NCBI GenBank assembly: GCA_947458455.1
Contig: CANGYJ010000005.1
Span: 1-64,000, forward strand
Origin: Verrucomicrobiaceae bacterium
GTDB taxonomy: Bacteria; Verrucomicrobiota; Verrucomicrobiia; Verrucomicrobiales; Verrucomicrobiaceae
Direction of reading: 5' to 3'
Length of the DNA: 64,000 bases
This document shows positions 55,595 through 64,000 of this stretch, one piece after another; position 1 is the stretch's first letter, and every line of letters starts with the position of its first letter. The notes below the pieces were generated by a model. It had not been told where the DNA came from and searched no databases. It saw only the letters and a program-made list of their open reading frames with translations. The translations under genes were made by a program, and so were the position numbers.

Positions 55595-55855
55595 TCAATA
55601 AGTGAAGAGATCACTCACCGCCCACGGCTGCTCCAGGGTCTTGCCTTGGAGCGTCACCGCCTGGGTAAGGGCTGTCACCATGCGCTGCTGCATGTGCTTG
55701 GTGAGGCGGCGGCCCTTGCGGGCACGCTGCACGGCCTTGTGCGTCATCGGCTCCTGGCTGGCCGCCACAAGGTCGTGATTTCCCAGGGCATGCTCTGCCA
55801 TGATCCCGTCCAAAGGCTGCACGCCCATGTTGCGCTCGATTTCGTCTTGTCCCAT
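55595..55855 (-). CDS. Small basic protein of unknown function
   Basis: Protein of 86 residues from the ATG at 55855 (MGQDEIERNMGVQPLDGIMA). It is all-helical, with a basic centre 'HKAVQRARKGRRLTKHMQQR' that could contact nucleic acid. The sequence is of a type I recall as conserved in Verrucomicrobia, without known function. It is divergent from the hydroxyacid dehydrogenase gene with 35 bases between. The longer start at 55891 overlaps that gene and is unlikely. Confidence 0.7.
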   Translation of the reverse strand: MGQDEIERNMGVQPLDGIMAEHALGNHDLVAASQEPMTHKAVQRARKGRRLTKHMQQRMVTALTQAVTLQGKTLEQPWAVSDLFTY

Positions 55856-55890
55856 GCTCGCCGCCCTAACCCCAAATCCTCCCTTTGCCA

Positions 55891-56847
55891 ATGCGTATCC
55901 TGCTGACCACCACGAGCTATCAAGACACCCCCGGCGATCACCATGCGCTGCTCGCGGCGCAGGGCTTTGAAATCCACCGCGAACGCGGCCCGCTACCAGA
56001 AAGCCGCATGATGGAGCTGGCGGGCGAGTTTGACGCCTTCCTCTGCGGCGATGACGAGATCACCCGCGCTGTTTTGGACAAGTCCCTGCCCCGCCTCCGC
56101 GTGATCTCGAAGTACGGCATCGGCCTCGATAAGATCGACGTGGCCGCCTGCACGGAAAAAAAGCTCCCCGTGCTTTTCACCCCCGGCGTGAACCACACCA
56201 CCGTGGCCGAGCATACCTTCTGCCTCCTGCTCGCCCTCGTGCGAAATCTCGTCGATTCCGCCAATGCCGTCCGCAACGGCCAGTGGAAGCGTGTCACCGG
56301 CCACGAGATCTGGAACAAGACCATCGGCATCGTCGGCCTCGGCCGCATCGGCCAGGAAGTCGCCAAACGGGCGCTCGCTTTTGGCATGAAAGTCCACGGC
56401 CTCGACCCCTACTGGCCGGAAGCCTTTGCCGCCGAGCACGGCATCCAGCGCCATGAGAAGATCGAAACCATGCTGCCGCACCTCGACGTGCTCAGCCTGC
56501 ATGCGAACCTCAGCGAGAGCACCCGCCACCTCGTCAATGCCGAGCGCCTGAAGCTCACCAAGCCCGAGCTGCTCGTCATCAACACCTCCCGTGCCGAGCT
56601 CGTCCACATGGCGGATATGATCGCCGGACTCGATGCCGGCACCATCGGTGGTTACGCCACCGACGTGCTCGACGAAGAGCCACCGCCACCGTCCCACCCG
56701 CTTCTGAAGCATCCGAAAGCCCTCATTACGCCCCACATCGGCTCCCGCACCTACGAAAGCGTGCCCCGCCAGGCCATGCGAGCCACGCTGAACCTCGTGA
56801 ACTACCTCCAAGGCGAGAAGGATGTGATCCAGGCGAACAAGTGGTGA
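55891..56847 (+). CDS. D-2-hydroxyacid dehydrogenase (phosphoglycerate dehydrogenase type)
   Basis: Protein of 318 residues from the ATG at 55891 (MRILLTTTSYQDTPGDHHAL). It has the NAD loop 'TIGIVGLGRIGQEVAKRALA', 'LLVINTSRAELVHMADMIAG' with the catalytic Arg, 'YATDVLDEEPPP' with the Glu, and 'LITPHIGSRTYESVPRQAMR' with the His. It lacks the C-terminal ACT regulatory domain of SerA, so a role as a general 2-hydroxyacid dehydrogenase is as likely. It is convergent with the aminotransferase gene across a palindrome. Confidence 0.93.
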   Translation: MRILLTTTSYQDTPGDHHALLAAQGFEIHRERGPLPESRMMELAGEFDAFLCGDDEITRAVLDKSLPRLRVISKYGIGLDKIDVAACTEKKLPVLFTPGVNHTTVAEHTFCLLLALVRNLVDSANAVRNGQWKRVTGHEIWNKTIGIVGLGRIGQEVAKRALAFGMKVHGLDPYWPEAFAAEHGIQRHEKIETMLPHLDVLSLHANLSESTRHLVNAERLKLTKPELLVINTSRAELVHMADMIAGLDAGTIGGYATDVLDEEPPPPSHPLLKHPKALITPHIGSRTYESVPRQAMRATLNLVNYLQGEKDVIQANKW

Positions 56848-56855
56848 CGCTGTTT

Positions 56856-56913
56856 GTAGTTCGGGCTTCAGCCCGTTCAGGAGCGTCCGACCACGGCCTG
56901 AAGGCCAAACTAC
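56856..56913. repeat. Palindromic repeat 'gtagttcgggcttcagcccg'
   Basis: The outer ends gtagtt (56856-56861) and the matching aactac close the element, with inner hairpins cgggcttcagcccg and ggcctgaaggcc. It fills the 78-base spacer between two convergent genes. It may act as a two-way terminator or be a mobile palindrome. Confidence 0.8.
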
Positions 56914-56925
56914 GAACCTGCGCTG

Positions 56926-58101
56926 TTAACTAGCCCGAACCTCGTTCACAAACTCCTCCATCAAATCCATCGCCTTCGCGATGAGTTCAGGAGCGGTGGC
57001 GTAGCAGCAACGCACAAAACCTTCGCCCGCGCTGCTGAAGGCGCTGCCGGGGACCACGGCGACGCTCTTCTTTTCGAGCAGGCCGAGGGCGAATTCTTTG
57101 CTGGTGAGTCCGGTGCTGCGGATGTCTGGGAAGACGTAGAACGCACCGCCGGGATTGAAGCAGTGCAGGCCCATGCCGTTGAGGCGGCTCACGATGAGAT
57201 TGCGACGCTGCTCGTAGCTTTGACGCATCTCTTCATAGGCAGACGAGCCCATCTTGAGCGCCTCAATGCCGGCCATCTGGCTCATGATCGGGGCGCAGAG
57301 CATGCAGTATTGATGAATCTTCATCATGGCCTCGCGCAGCGGCGCGGGGGCGCAGGCATAGCCGAGACGCCAGCCGGTCATGGCGAAGGCTTTGCTGAAG
57401 CCGTGCAGCAGGATGGTGCGCTCACGCATGCCGGGGTATTCGACGATGCTTTTGTGCACGCGGCCGTCGTAAAGCAGCTCGCTGTAGATTTCGTCGGTGA
57501 AGACGAAGAGGTCATGCTTCACGGCCAGTGCGGCGATCTTTTCCAGCTCCTCGTGCGGCATGATGCCGCCGGTGGGGTTCGTGGGGAAATTCAGCGCGAT
57601 GACCTTGGTCTTCGGCGTGATGGCCTTTTCGACATCGGCGGCCATGAGGGCGAATTCATTCTCCTCACGCGTCTGCACGACCACGGGCACGCCGTAGGCC
57701 ATCTTGATGCTCGGCGAGTAGCTGACGTAGCAGGGCTCGTGGTAGATGACTTCATCGCCGGGATTCAAAACGGCGCGGAAGGCGAGGTCGAGTGCCTCGG
57801 AAACGCCGACGGTGACGAGGATCTCCGTTTTGGGATCGTAGGTGACGCGGAATTGCTTCGTCACATACTCGCTGATGGCGATGCGGAGCGATTCGAGGCC
57901 GAGGTTCGAGGTGTAGCTCGTCTGGCCTTTCTCCAGCGAGCGGATCACCGCCTCGCGGATCGGCCACGGGGTCGGTTTGTCCGGCTCGCCGACGCCGAGG
58001 GAGATGACATCGGTGCGGCCGATGACGAGTTCAAAGAAGTCGCGGATGCCGGAGCGCGGCAAATCACGAATCTGGGTACAGAGTTTGCTGTCGTAATCCA
58101 T
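56926..58101 (-). CDS. Aminotransferase, class I/II fold
   Basis: Protein of 391 residues from the ATG at 58101 (MDYDSKLCTQIRDLPRSGIR). It has 'RTDVISLGVGEPDKPTPWPI', 'EILVTVGVSEALDLAFRAVL', 'VIALNFPTNPTGGIMPHEEL' (PLP-contact Asn), 'LFVFTDEIYSELLYDGRVHK' (Asp and Tyr) and 'LLHGFSKAFAMTGWRLGYAC' with the PLP Lys. It is an aspartate-aminotransferase-like PLP enzyme; which amino acid is used is not clear. The Lrp-type regulator gene lies 25 bases upstream on the same strand. Confidence 0.95.
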   Translation of the reverse strand: MDYDSKLCTQIRDLPRSGIRDFFELVIGRTDVISLGVGEPDKPTPWPIREAVIRSLEKGQTSYTSNLGLESLRIAISEYVTKQFRVTYDPKTEILVTVGVSEALDLAFRAVLNPGDEVIYHEPCYVSYSPSIKMAYGVPVVVQTREENEFALMAADVEKAITPKTKVIALNFPTNPTGGIMPHEELEKIAALAVKHDLFVFTDEIYSELLYDGRVHKSIVEYPGMRERTILLHGFSKAFAMTGWRLGYACAPAPLREAMMKIHQYCMLCAPIMSQMAGIEALKMGSSAYEEMRQSYEQRRNLIVSRLNGMGLHCFNPGGAFYVFPDIRSTGLTSKEFALGLLEKKSVAVVPGSAFSSAGEGFVRCCYATAPELIAKAMDLMEEFVNEVRAS

Positions 58102-58126
58102 GGTGGGTGGTTCCTTCGGCAAAAGA

Positions 58127-58606
58127 TTAAGCACTCACGGGCAGACGAGCTTCGTCATCACCCGGATTCACGAGGAAACCGCCCTCCTTGTAGGCCTTCA
58201 GTTGGAACCGCGTGGCCGTGCTGAGCACGCCGCCGAGCGTCGAGAGCTTCTCCGCGACGAAGTTTGCCACATCGAGCAAGTCTTTGCCCTCCACGATCAC
58301 GGCGAGGTCATAGCCACCGCTCATGAGGAAACACTCACGCACCTGGTCAAACTTCGCGATGCGCTTCGCCAACCGGTCAAAGCCGCCATCACGCTCCGGC
58401 GTGATGCGCACCTCGATCAGCGCCGTGACGCCACGATGCCCCGCCTTCAGGCGATCCACCACAGCGCTGTAACCCAGGATTGTTCCATCGGCCTCGGCGG
58501 CGGCGATGCGGGCTGCTACTTCAGCTTCGCTGATGCCGACATGACGTGCCATCTCCGCAGGCGTGCGCCGGGAGTTGTTGTGGAGGAGTTCGATGAGGGG
58601 GTCCAT
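58127..58606 (-). CDS. Lrp/AsnC-family transcriptional regulator
   Basis: Protein of 159 residues from the ATG at 58606 (MDPLIELLHNNSRRTPAEMA). Residues 1 to about 50 form the helix-turn-helix ('HVGISEAEVAARIAAAEADG'), followed by the RAM (ligand) domain ('GVTALIEVRITPERDGGFDR', 'ECFLMSGGYDLAVIVEGKDL'). It lies directly upstream of the aminotransferase gene and probably controls it, responding to an amino acid. It is divergent from the small membrane protein gene with 94 bases between. Confidence 0.93.
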   Translation of the reverse strand: MDPLIELLHNNSRRTPAEMARHVGISEAEVAARIAAAEADGTILGYSAVVDRLKAGHRGVTALIEVRITPERDGGFDRLAKRIAKFDQVRECFLMSGGYDLAVIVEGKDLLDVANFVAEKLSTLGGVLSTATRFQLKAYKEGGFLVNPGDDEARLPVSA

Positions 58607-58700
58607 ATGGATAGGGGCGCGGAGCGTAGCAGGTGCAGGGGATTTGAACAGGAGGAAGTGAGGTCTTGCGGAGCACGGCCAAGTAGCGCTAAAACCCTGC

Positions 58701-59129
58701 ATGAGCGCCAATCAACTCCGCGATACCCCCGGCCGCCTGCTGCTGGGCTGGGCGGTGCTGTTTTCAGCGCTGGTGCTGCTGGCGTGGCGGATTCATCTGC
58801 ACCCAGCCGAGTATGAATGGACCGAATATCCCACCGCCCTCGGCGATGCGGCGCTCTACACGCAGCTCGGGCCAGAGGATGATCGCTACGAGCCGAATTT
58901 GAAGTTCAGCGGGCAGGAAAAAGGCCTGTTTCGTCGCGTCGAAGACACGGTGGAGATGGATGACGCCGTCATGTTCAAGATCGCGAAAGAGAGCACCGGA
59001 CGCTGTTTCGTTTACAAGCCGGTCACCGCAGACCGGGATGCGGAGCCGCCCGTGTATCTGAAGACGGCGGATGGCCGCTACGTCGAGTTTGGCGCGAAGA
59101 AATTCTACCAGCCCTACGCTCCGAAGTGA
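58701..59129 (+). CDS. Single-pass membrane protein of unknown function
   Basis: Protein of 142 residues (MSANQLRDTPGRLLLGWAVL). One membrane segment lies at about 13-31 ('LLGWAVLFSALVLLAWRIHL'); the rest is a soluble, likely periplasmic domain with many acidic and aromatic residues ('YTQLGPEDDRYEPNLKFSGQ', 'DGRYVEFGAKKFYQPYAPK'). No family is recognised. It lies between the Lrp-type gene (divergent) and the helicase gene, 54 bases before the latter. Confidence 0.65.
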   Translation: MSANQLRDTPGRLLLGWAVLFSALVLLAWRIHLHPAEYEWTEYPTALGDAALYTQLGPEDDRYEPNLKFSGQEKGLFRRVEDTVEMDDAVMFKIAKESTGRCFVYKPVTADRDAEPPVYLKTADGRYVEFGAKKFYQPYAPK

Positions 59130-59183
59130 GGCTCAGCTTCGGGTTCGCTTTCCCCGTTCGGTGCCCTAGCATGCCCGCCCTTC

Positions 59184-61718
59184 ATGCCTGCCTCCACGTC
59201 CCTGCCCATCTGGAAAATCCACGCTGACATTCTGCGCACGCTGCGGGGTGGCAATCGCTTGGTGCTGGTGGCTCCGACAGGCTCAGGAAAGACCACGCAG
59301 GTGCCCCAGATGCTGCTGGATGCGGGGATCGCGGGTGAAAAGATGATCGTGGTGTTGCAACCTCGGCGGGTGGCAGCTCGCACGGTGGCGACGCGGGTGG
59401 CTTGGGAGCGTGAGGGGAAGCTCGGGGCGGAGGTTGGGTATCAGATTCGCTTTGATGACCACACGAGCGTCGGCACTCGCATTTGTTTTGTCACGGAGGG
59501 CATTCTGCTGCGCTGGCTTCAGGATGATCGCTCGCTGGCGAAGATCGGCGCGGTGGTCTTTGATGAGTTCCATGAGCGGAACCTACTCAGCGATGTGGCG
59601 CTGGCGTTGGTGAAACACTTGCAGCAGACGCAGCGGCCGGATTTGGCGATGGTGGTGATGTCGGCGACGCTCGATGCGGAGCCTGTGGCGGCGTATTTGG
59701 ATCAATGCCCGATCCTCATCTCGGAAGGGCAAAGTTTTCCCGTGGAGGTGGGCTATCTTTCGATGCCGGACCAGCGCCCGATCACCGTGCAGGCGGCGGA
59801 GGCCGTCGAGCGCATCCTTCAAGAAGAAGACCCCGGCGACATCCTCGTTTTCATGCCGGGGCGTGGCGAGATCAATGGCACGCTGGATGCCTTGCGCGGC
59901 CTGCGAACGCGGGAGCGCGTGGCTTGCATCCCGTTGCATGGCGAACTGGAACCGCAGGAGCAAGATCGCGCTTTTGCGCCGAACTCGCTGCGCAAAGTGA
60001 TCGTCGCCACCAACGTCGCAGAGACCAGCATCACCATCGACGGCATCCGCCATGTCGTGGACAGCGGCATCGCCCGCGTGGCTCGTTACGATGCCGAGCG
60101 CGGCATTGGCACGCTGTTGCTGGAGCCGATCAGTCGCGCCAGTGCGGATCAGCGCAAAGGCCGCGCGGGGCGCACCGCGCCGGGCACGTGTCATCGCTTG
60201 TGGACCGTGATCGGACACAAAGACCGCGAGGAGCGCAACACGCCGGAGATTCAGCGCAGTGACCTCGCGGAGGTCGTGCTACTGCTTCACTCGCTCGGCA
60301 TCCGCGAGGCCGCCACGTTCGACTGGCTGGACAAACCCGATCCGCAGGCCGTCGTGCGTGCCGAGCGCCTGCTCACCATGCTCGGGGCTTTGCTCGATGC
60401 CGACCTCACGCCCATTGGTCGCCAAATGCTGCGCCTGCCCATGCACCCGCGTTACTCACGCATGTTGATCGAGGCCAGCCAGCGCGGTTGCGTGCCCGAT
60501 GCCGCCCTGTGCGCCGCGTTGGTCAGTGGCCGCGATTTGCTCGCGCGACTGGATCGCGACGATGCGCAAACCAAAGCCGCTCGCGAGATGTTCGAGGAGA
60601 GCGCAGACTCCGATTTCATCACGCTGATGCGAGCCTACGACTTCGCCAAAGCGAACGGCTTCAGCTTTGATCGTTGCCGCAGCTACGGCATCAACGCGCA
60701 AGTCGCCCGCCAGGTGGAGCAGACCTGCCTGCAGATCCTACACGCCGCCCACCAGCAGCGCCTCTACGATCGCGATGCCGCGCCCGCCAGCCCGGCTAAA
60801 AACGACGAAGCTCTCCTGCGTTGCCTCATGGCCGGTTTCGTCGATCAACTCGCGAAACGCCGCACTCCCGGCAAGCCCGATTGCGATCTCACGGACCAAC
60901 GCCAAGGCCAGCTCGTGCGCGAAAGCGTGGTGACCGATGCTGCCTACTTCGTCGCCGCGAATCTGCGTGAAACGCCCTCGCGCCAGACCCTGCTCAGCCT
61001 CGCCACCGCCGTGCAGCCTGCGTGGATCGCCGAGATGTTTCCCCAGCATCTGAGCACCACGATTGAGCACCTCTTTGATGCCCAAAACAAGCGCGTCGCC
61101 GCCATGAAGCTCGTGCGCTATCGCGATCTCGTCATCGAGCAAAAAGCGCAGCAGCGCGACCTCGATCCCGTCGCCAGCGGCCGCTGCCTCGCCGAAGCCC
61201 ATCGCGCCGGAGCCTTTGAGCTGCCGCTGATGGATCATCGGCTGAAACAGTTCATCGCCCGCGTGAACCTCGTCCACGCCACCCTGCCCGAGCTGGAGTT
61301 CGCGCCCTTCGACGAAGCCGCCATCACCACCAGCCTCGCCCGAGCCTTCAGCGGCCTCTCCCTTATCAAAGAAGCCCAAGCCGCGCCCCTCATCCCCGCC
61401 TTCCATCAGCATCTGGATAAAGGCCAAGTCAGTTGGCTCGATGAGTTGGTGCCCCTCACGATCCCCTGGCCCGGTGGCACCGTCAAAGTCAGCTACGTTA
61501 ACGACACCCCCGAAGCCCAAGTGAAGCTCCAGGAATGCTTCGCCCTCACCGCCCACCCAACGCTCTGCGAAGGCCGACTCCCGGTGCTACTCCAGCTCTG
61601 CACGCCGGATGGCAAACGGTTGGCCACCACGACTGATTGGCCCGCTTTCGTGGCCCGCGAATGGCCGAAGCATCGGCAAGCAGTGGCGAAGAAGTTTCCG
61701 GGCGTGCTTTGGCGGTAA
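59184..61718 (+). CDS. hrpB: HrpB-type DEAH-box ATP-dependent helicase
   Basis: Protein of 844 residues. It has motif I 'APTGSGKTT' (about 30-38), motif Ia 'VLQPRRVAARTVATRVAWER', the DEAH motif in the variant DEFH ('VVFDEFHERN'), 'VVMSATLDAEPVAAYL' (motif III), motif V 'VIVATNVAETSITIDGIRHV' and motif VI 'QRKGRAGRTAPGTC'. The C-terminal HrpB domain runs from about 480 to the end ('VSYVNDTPEAQVKLQECFAL'). HrpB helicases unwind RNA; the exact substrate is unknown. The next 700 bases have no gene. Confidence 0.95.
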   Translation: MPASTSLPIWKIHADILRTLRGGNRLVLVAPTGSGKTTQVPQMLLDAGIAGEKMIVVLQPRRVAARTVATRVAWEREGKLGAEVGYQIRFDDHTSVGTRICFVTEGILLRWLQDDRSLAKIGAVVFDEFHERNLLSDVALALVKHLQQTQRPDLAMVVMSATLDAEPVAAYLDQCPILISEGQSFPVEVGYLSMPDQRPITVQAAEAVERILQEEDPGDILVFMPGRGEINGTLDALRGLRTRERVACIPLHGELEPQEQDRAFAPNSLRKVIVATNVAETSITIDGIRHVVDSGIARVARYDAERGIGTLLLEPISRASADQRKGRAGRTAPGTCHRLWTVIGHKDREERNTPEIQRSDLAEVVLLLHSLGIREAATFDWLDKPDPQAVVRAERLLTMLGALLDADLTPIGRQMLRLPMHPRYSRMLIEASQRGCVPDAALCAALVSGRDLLARLDRDDAQTKAAREMFEESADSDFITLMRAYDFAKANGFSFDRCRSYGINAQVARQVEQTCLQILHAAHQQRLYDRDAAPASPAKNDEALLRCLMAGFVDQLAKRRTPGKPDCDLTDQRQGQLVRESVVTDAAYFVAANLRETPSRQTLLSLATAVQPAWIAEMFPQHLSTTIEHLFDAQNKRVAAMKLVRYRDLVIEQKAQQRDLDPVASGRCLAEAHRAGAFELPLMDHRLKQFIARVNLVHATLPELEFAPFDEAAITTSLARAFSGLSLIKEAQAAPLIPAFHQHLDKGQVSWLDELVPLTIPWPGGTVKVSYVNDTPEAQVKLQECFALTAHPTLCEGRLPVLLQLCTPDGKRLATTTDWPAFVAREWPKHRQAVAKKFPGVLWR

Positions 61719-61787
61719 CCCTCCAGAAGGATTCACCGCGAGAGTTGAGAAGGCCGCCAAGCAAGAAAGGCCTGTCCCGGAGTTGGA

Positions 61788-61958
61788 ACCACGGAATACA
61801 CCGAATACACGGAACCAGGCCGATGAGTTCCCTGAGGCTTGGATGAGTACCTTGTTCACGCTTCAGCGTGCCGAACGCCCTCCCACAGCGTGAACAACGT
61901 ACTCCCGAGCCCATCCCGCCGAACGACCGGTTCGGGAACCTTCCGTGTGTTCCGTGGT
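61788..61958. repeat. Inverted repeat 'accacggaa...ttccgtggt', outer palindrome
   Basis: Left arm accacggaatacaccgaata (then cacgga) and right arm ending tccgtgtgttccgtggt face each other over a 130-base middle. The middle includes a second hairpin, gttcacgcttcagcgtg with cagcgtgaac. It belongs to the widely spread 'accacggaacacacgga' type. Confidence 0.75.
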
Positions 61959-61980
61959 CGAGGCAAGAGCCTTGGTGTTG

Positions 61981-62054
61981 ACCACAGAGGGCACTGAGGA
62001 ACACAGAGGTTTGTCCAAGCACCCTCTCTCTGTGCTCTCCGTGTCCTCGGTGGT
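61981..62054. repeat. Inverted repeat 'accacagaggg...tcggtggt'
   Basis: Left arm accacagagggcactgagga and right arm ctctctgtgctctccgtgtc with ctcggtggt form an imperfect palindrome. It follows 22 bases behind the previous element and resembles it in its ends ('accac'). Confidence 0.75.
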
Positions 62055-62081
62055 TTTCAAGACCCTGCGGAAGACGATTTG

Positions 62082-62147
62082 TCTCACGCAAAGCCGCAAA
62101 GACCGGAGAGTTTCTGATCCTTCGCGCCTTTGCGCTTTGGCGTAAGA
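62082..62147. repeat. Inverted repeat 'tctcacgcaaagccgcaaag...'
   Basis: Left arm tctcacgcaaagccgcaaag and right arm cgcctttgcgctttggcgta with aga form an imperfect palindrome. A short single arm of the first family (tttccgtgtcttccgtgtgt, 62171-62190, then tccgtggt) follows. Confidence 0.75.
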
Positions 62148-62456
62148 CTTCTTCAGGGGCTTGGGAACCCTTTCCGTGTCTTCCGTGTGTTCCGTGGTTG
62201 TCTCCATTCGGCGGTGTTTCAGGGCTGGCAGACCTTCTTCGAGGCGAAGAACTAGCTCGAACTCGGGGGGGGGAAGCAGGGTCGCAAACGGGAGGCGGTT
62301 CCGCCGAGGCTCCCCAGCGGCTGGACAGCGGGGCTCGACCTGGATCGCTTGAGGGGAGGCTTTCAGAAAACGGCTGGAAGCACCGCGAGAGGCTGGAAAG
62401 ACGCCGAGGTGGAGCGGTCAGATTTTTGAACCCTGACCACGTTTCCCCTTGGAGTG

Positions 62457-62651
62457 TTAAGTCGTGGCCTGCTCAAACAAGGAATCTACCGTTTCTCCCG
62501 CGAAGAGGGCTTCGCGTTCCTGGGTATAGTCTCCTTGGCAGACCTGCCAGATGGAGAGCAGACGGGCCACTTTGTGCAGAGGCAGATTCTGCTGGAGAAT
62601 GCGGAGGGCTTCCCCGGTCAGCTCTTGTTCGGTTTCGATGGCTGTGCTCAT
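62457..62651 (-). CDS. Small protein of unknown function, last gene of the thiC run
   Basis: Protein of 64 residues from the ATG at 62651 (MSTAIETEQELTGEALRILQ). It looks all-helical and acidic at both ends ('QNLPLHKVARLLSIWQVCQG', 'YTQEREALFAGETVDSLFEQ'). It follows the DUF2442 gene by 34 bases on the same strand. No family is known; it could be an accessory to the DUF4160-DUF2442 pair, by position only. Confidence 0.55.
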   Translation of the reverse strand: MSTAIETEQELTGEALRILQQNLPLHKVARLLSIWQVCQGDYTQEREALFAGETVDSLFEQATT

Positions 62652-62685
62652 GACGCGAAAGTGGCAGGCTGGCCGAATGGGGGCA

Positions 62686-62994
62686 TCACTTCTTTGCAGC
62701 TTTCGGAGGGAGCTCGCGGATGAAGGCCCAGGAGACTTCGGCGGTCTGGCCGTTGTCGTAGTGGATATAGAAGCCGTGGCGAAGATCCTCGTCCAATTCG
62801 ACCGACTGCACGGAAGCAGAGGCAGCAATCTTGTTGGCCTTGCGGATGGTGGCGTGGGGCTCGAGGAAGCTGACCCCATCATCAAAATCCACATCAAAGG
62901 CATCCTCCCATTGGAGGAAGCGGACGGTGCGTATCGCCACGCCTTTAGCTGTGCCGAAGGGGACCTTGAGTGGGTTGAGTGTTTTCGTTTTCAT
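62686..62994 (-). CDS. DUF2442 protein
   Basis: Protein of 102 residues from the ATG at 62994 (MKTKTLNPLKVPFGTAKGVA). The DUF2442 core is 'FLQWEDAFDVDFDDGVSFLE', 'PHATIRKANKIAASASVQSV' and 'HYDNGQTAEVSWAFIRELPP'. Such proteins recur beside DUF4160 proteins, and the pair is suspected to be a toxin-antitoxin-like module, though no activity is proven to my knowledge. Its start overlaps the stop of the DUF4160 gene by four bases (ATGA). Confidence 0.8.
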   Translation of the reverse strand: MKTKTLNPLKVPFGTAKGVAIRTVRFLQWEDAFDVDFDDGVSFLEPHATIRKANKIAASASVQSVELDEDLRHGFYIHYDNGQTAEVSWAFIRELPPKAAKK

Positions 62995-63191
62995 AGGCGG
63001 CCTTCTTTTTCGAGTGCGGCGATGATTTCTAGCACCTTCCGGGGCGGAGTCCAAGCGTCCATCGGCTGCTTCGTGGCAAGCACGACGCGCCCGAGGATGC
63101 GTCCGTCCATCTTGGAGACGTGGATATGGCGGGGATCGTGGTCACCGATCCACCATTCAAAAACATAGCCTCCTCGGCGGACTTTTCCCAT
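62991..63191 (-). CDS. DUF4160 protein
   Basis: Protein of 66 residues (MGKVRRGGYVFEWWIGDHDP, then RHIHVSKMDGRILGRVVLAT). The motif 'F.WW..DH.PRHIHV' is the mark of DUF4160 proteins. The basic and aromatic residues suggest a small enzyme or nucleic-acid-binding fold; toxin activity is only suspected. It starts 3 bases behind the thiC stop codon and overlaps the DUF2442 gene, so it is read from the thiC transcript or very close to it. Confidence 0.85.
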   Translation of the reverse strand: MGKVRRGGYVFEWWIGDHDPRHIHVSKMDGRILGRVVLATKQPMDAWTPPRKVLEIIAALEKEGRL

Positions 63192-63194
63192 GGC

Positions 63195-64000
<806 letters not shown>

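Larger units (their letters stand above)
61719..62456. other. Gene-free spacer of about 740 bases, palindrome-rich
   Basis: Between the helicase gene and the small gene at 62457 no credible coding frame exists; frames here have alternating sense produced by the palindromes. It contains the palindrome cluster 61788-62199. The last part (62200-62456) has no recognised signal, except a G run of nine bases near 62264. Confidence 0.75.

Noticed and set aside
62200..62456. G run and repeated 'ggctgga' words as a possible structured RNA
   Set aside because: No consistent pairing or known RNA motif could be found by eye.

Overview
The window reads as an ordinary chromosome segment (high GC, dense coding, about 65 protein genes, two tRNAs) of a Gram-negative bacterium, most likely a member of Verrucomicrobiota close to Verrucomicrobium/Prosthecobacter. 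This is inferred from gene content: secreted proteins with PEP-CTERM tails, a DUF1552 protein, an iduronate-sulfatase-like enzyme, a sialidase-like and a beta-helix secreted enzyme, a Kdo transferase (so lipopolysaccharide is made), and many dispersed palindromes between genes. No phage, CRISPR array, rRNA or replication origin was seen.

Region by region. 0-3 kb: edge of an ISL3-type transposase, a HicB-HicA toxin-antitoxin pair, enolase with an FtsB-like division protein. 3-6.4 kb: divergent VWA membrane protein and MoxR ATPase. 6.4-11.6 kb: a C-terminal remnant of a sulfatase gene, a TPR membrane protein, a PEP-CTERM protein and the intact sulfatase. 11.7-17.4 kb: tRNA-Thr, then a forward run with a membrane protein, a PHP phosphoesterase carrying a Lys/Ala/Pro-rich tail at its N-terminus, ispF, bcp, a degenerate cyclase-like membrane protein and recR. 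17.4-26 kb: oxidoreductase, VapC-type toxin with antitoxin, dnaX, phosphotyrosine phosphatase, an OFA-type MFS transporter with its small partner protein, an MsbA-like ABC exporter and an RDD/GYF_2 membrane protein. 26-34 kb: pgi, an IF-1-like protein, a protease-like protein without catalytic residues and thiD in a tight reverse run; then apaG, waaA and DUF1552. 34-44 kb: blue copper protein, secreted proteins, beta-helix enzyme, zinc dehydrogenase, DUF58, pentapeptide protein, YbjN, tRNA-Pro, tatD, and an AraC regulator facing a phosphoenolpyruvate-hydrolase-family enzyme. 44-54 kb: ftsH, sialidase-like protein, pepD, a wrecked vanadium haloperoxidase gene, a beta-hydroxyacid dehydrogenase, a lone GspF-like protein, ribD and panD. 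54-64 kb: amidohydrolase with cupin, 2-hydroxyacid dehydrogenase, aminotransferase with its Lrp regulator, an HrpB-type helicase, a palindrome-rich spacer, and the start of a thiC operon (thiC cut by the window edge) that also carries a DUF4160-DUF2442 pair.

Most genes are housekeeping (glycolysis, isoprenoid, riboflavin, pantothenate and thiamine synthesis, DNA replication and repair, protein quality control). The unusual signals are: broken or duplicated pieces of secreted-enzyme genes, three proteins that keep a fold but have lost catalytic residues, an IF-1-like gene inside a metabolic operon, and several families of palindromic repeats, one of which sits in frame inside a gene. No complete new defence or mobile system could be demonstrated.
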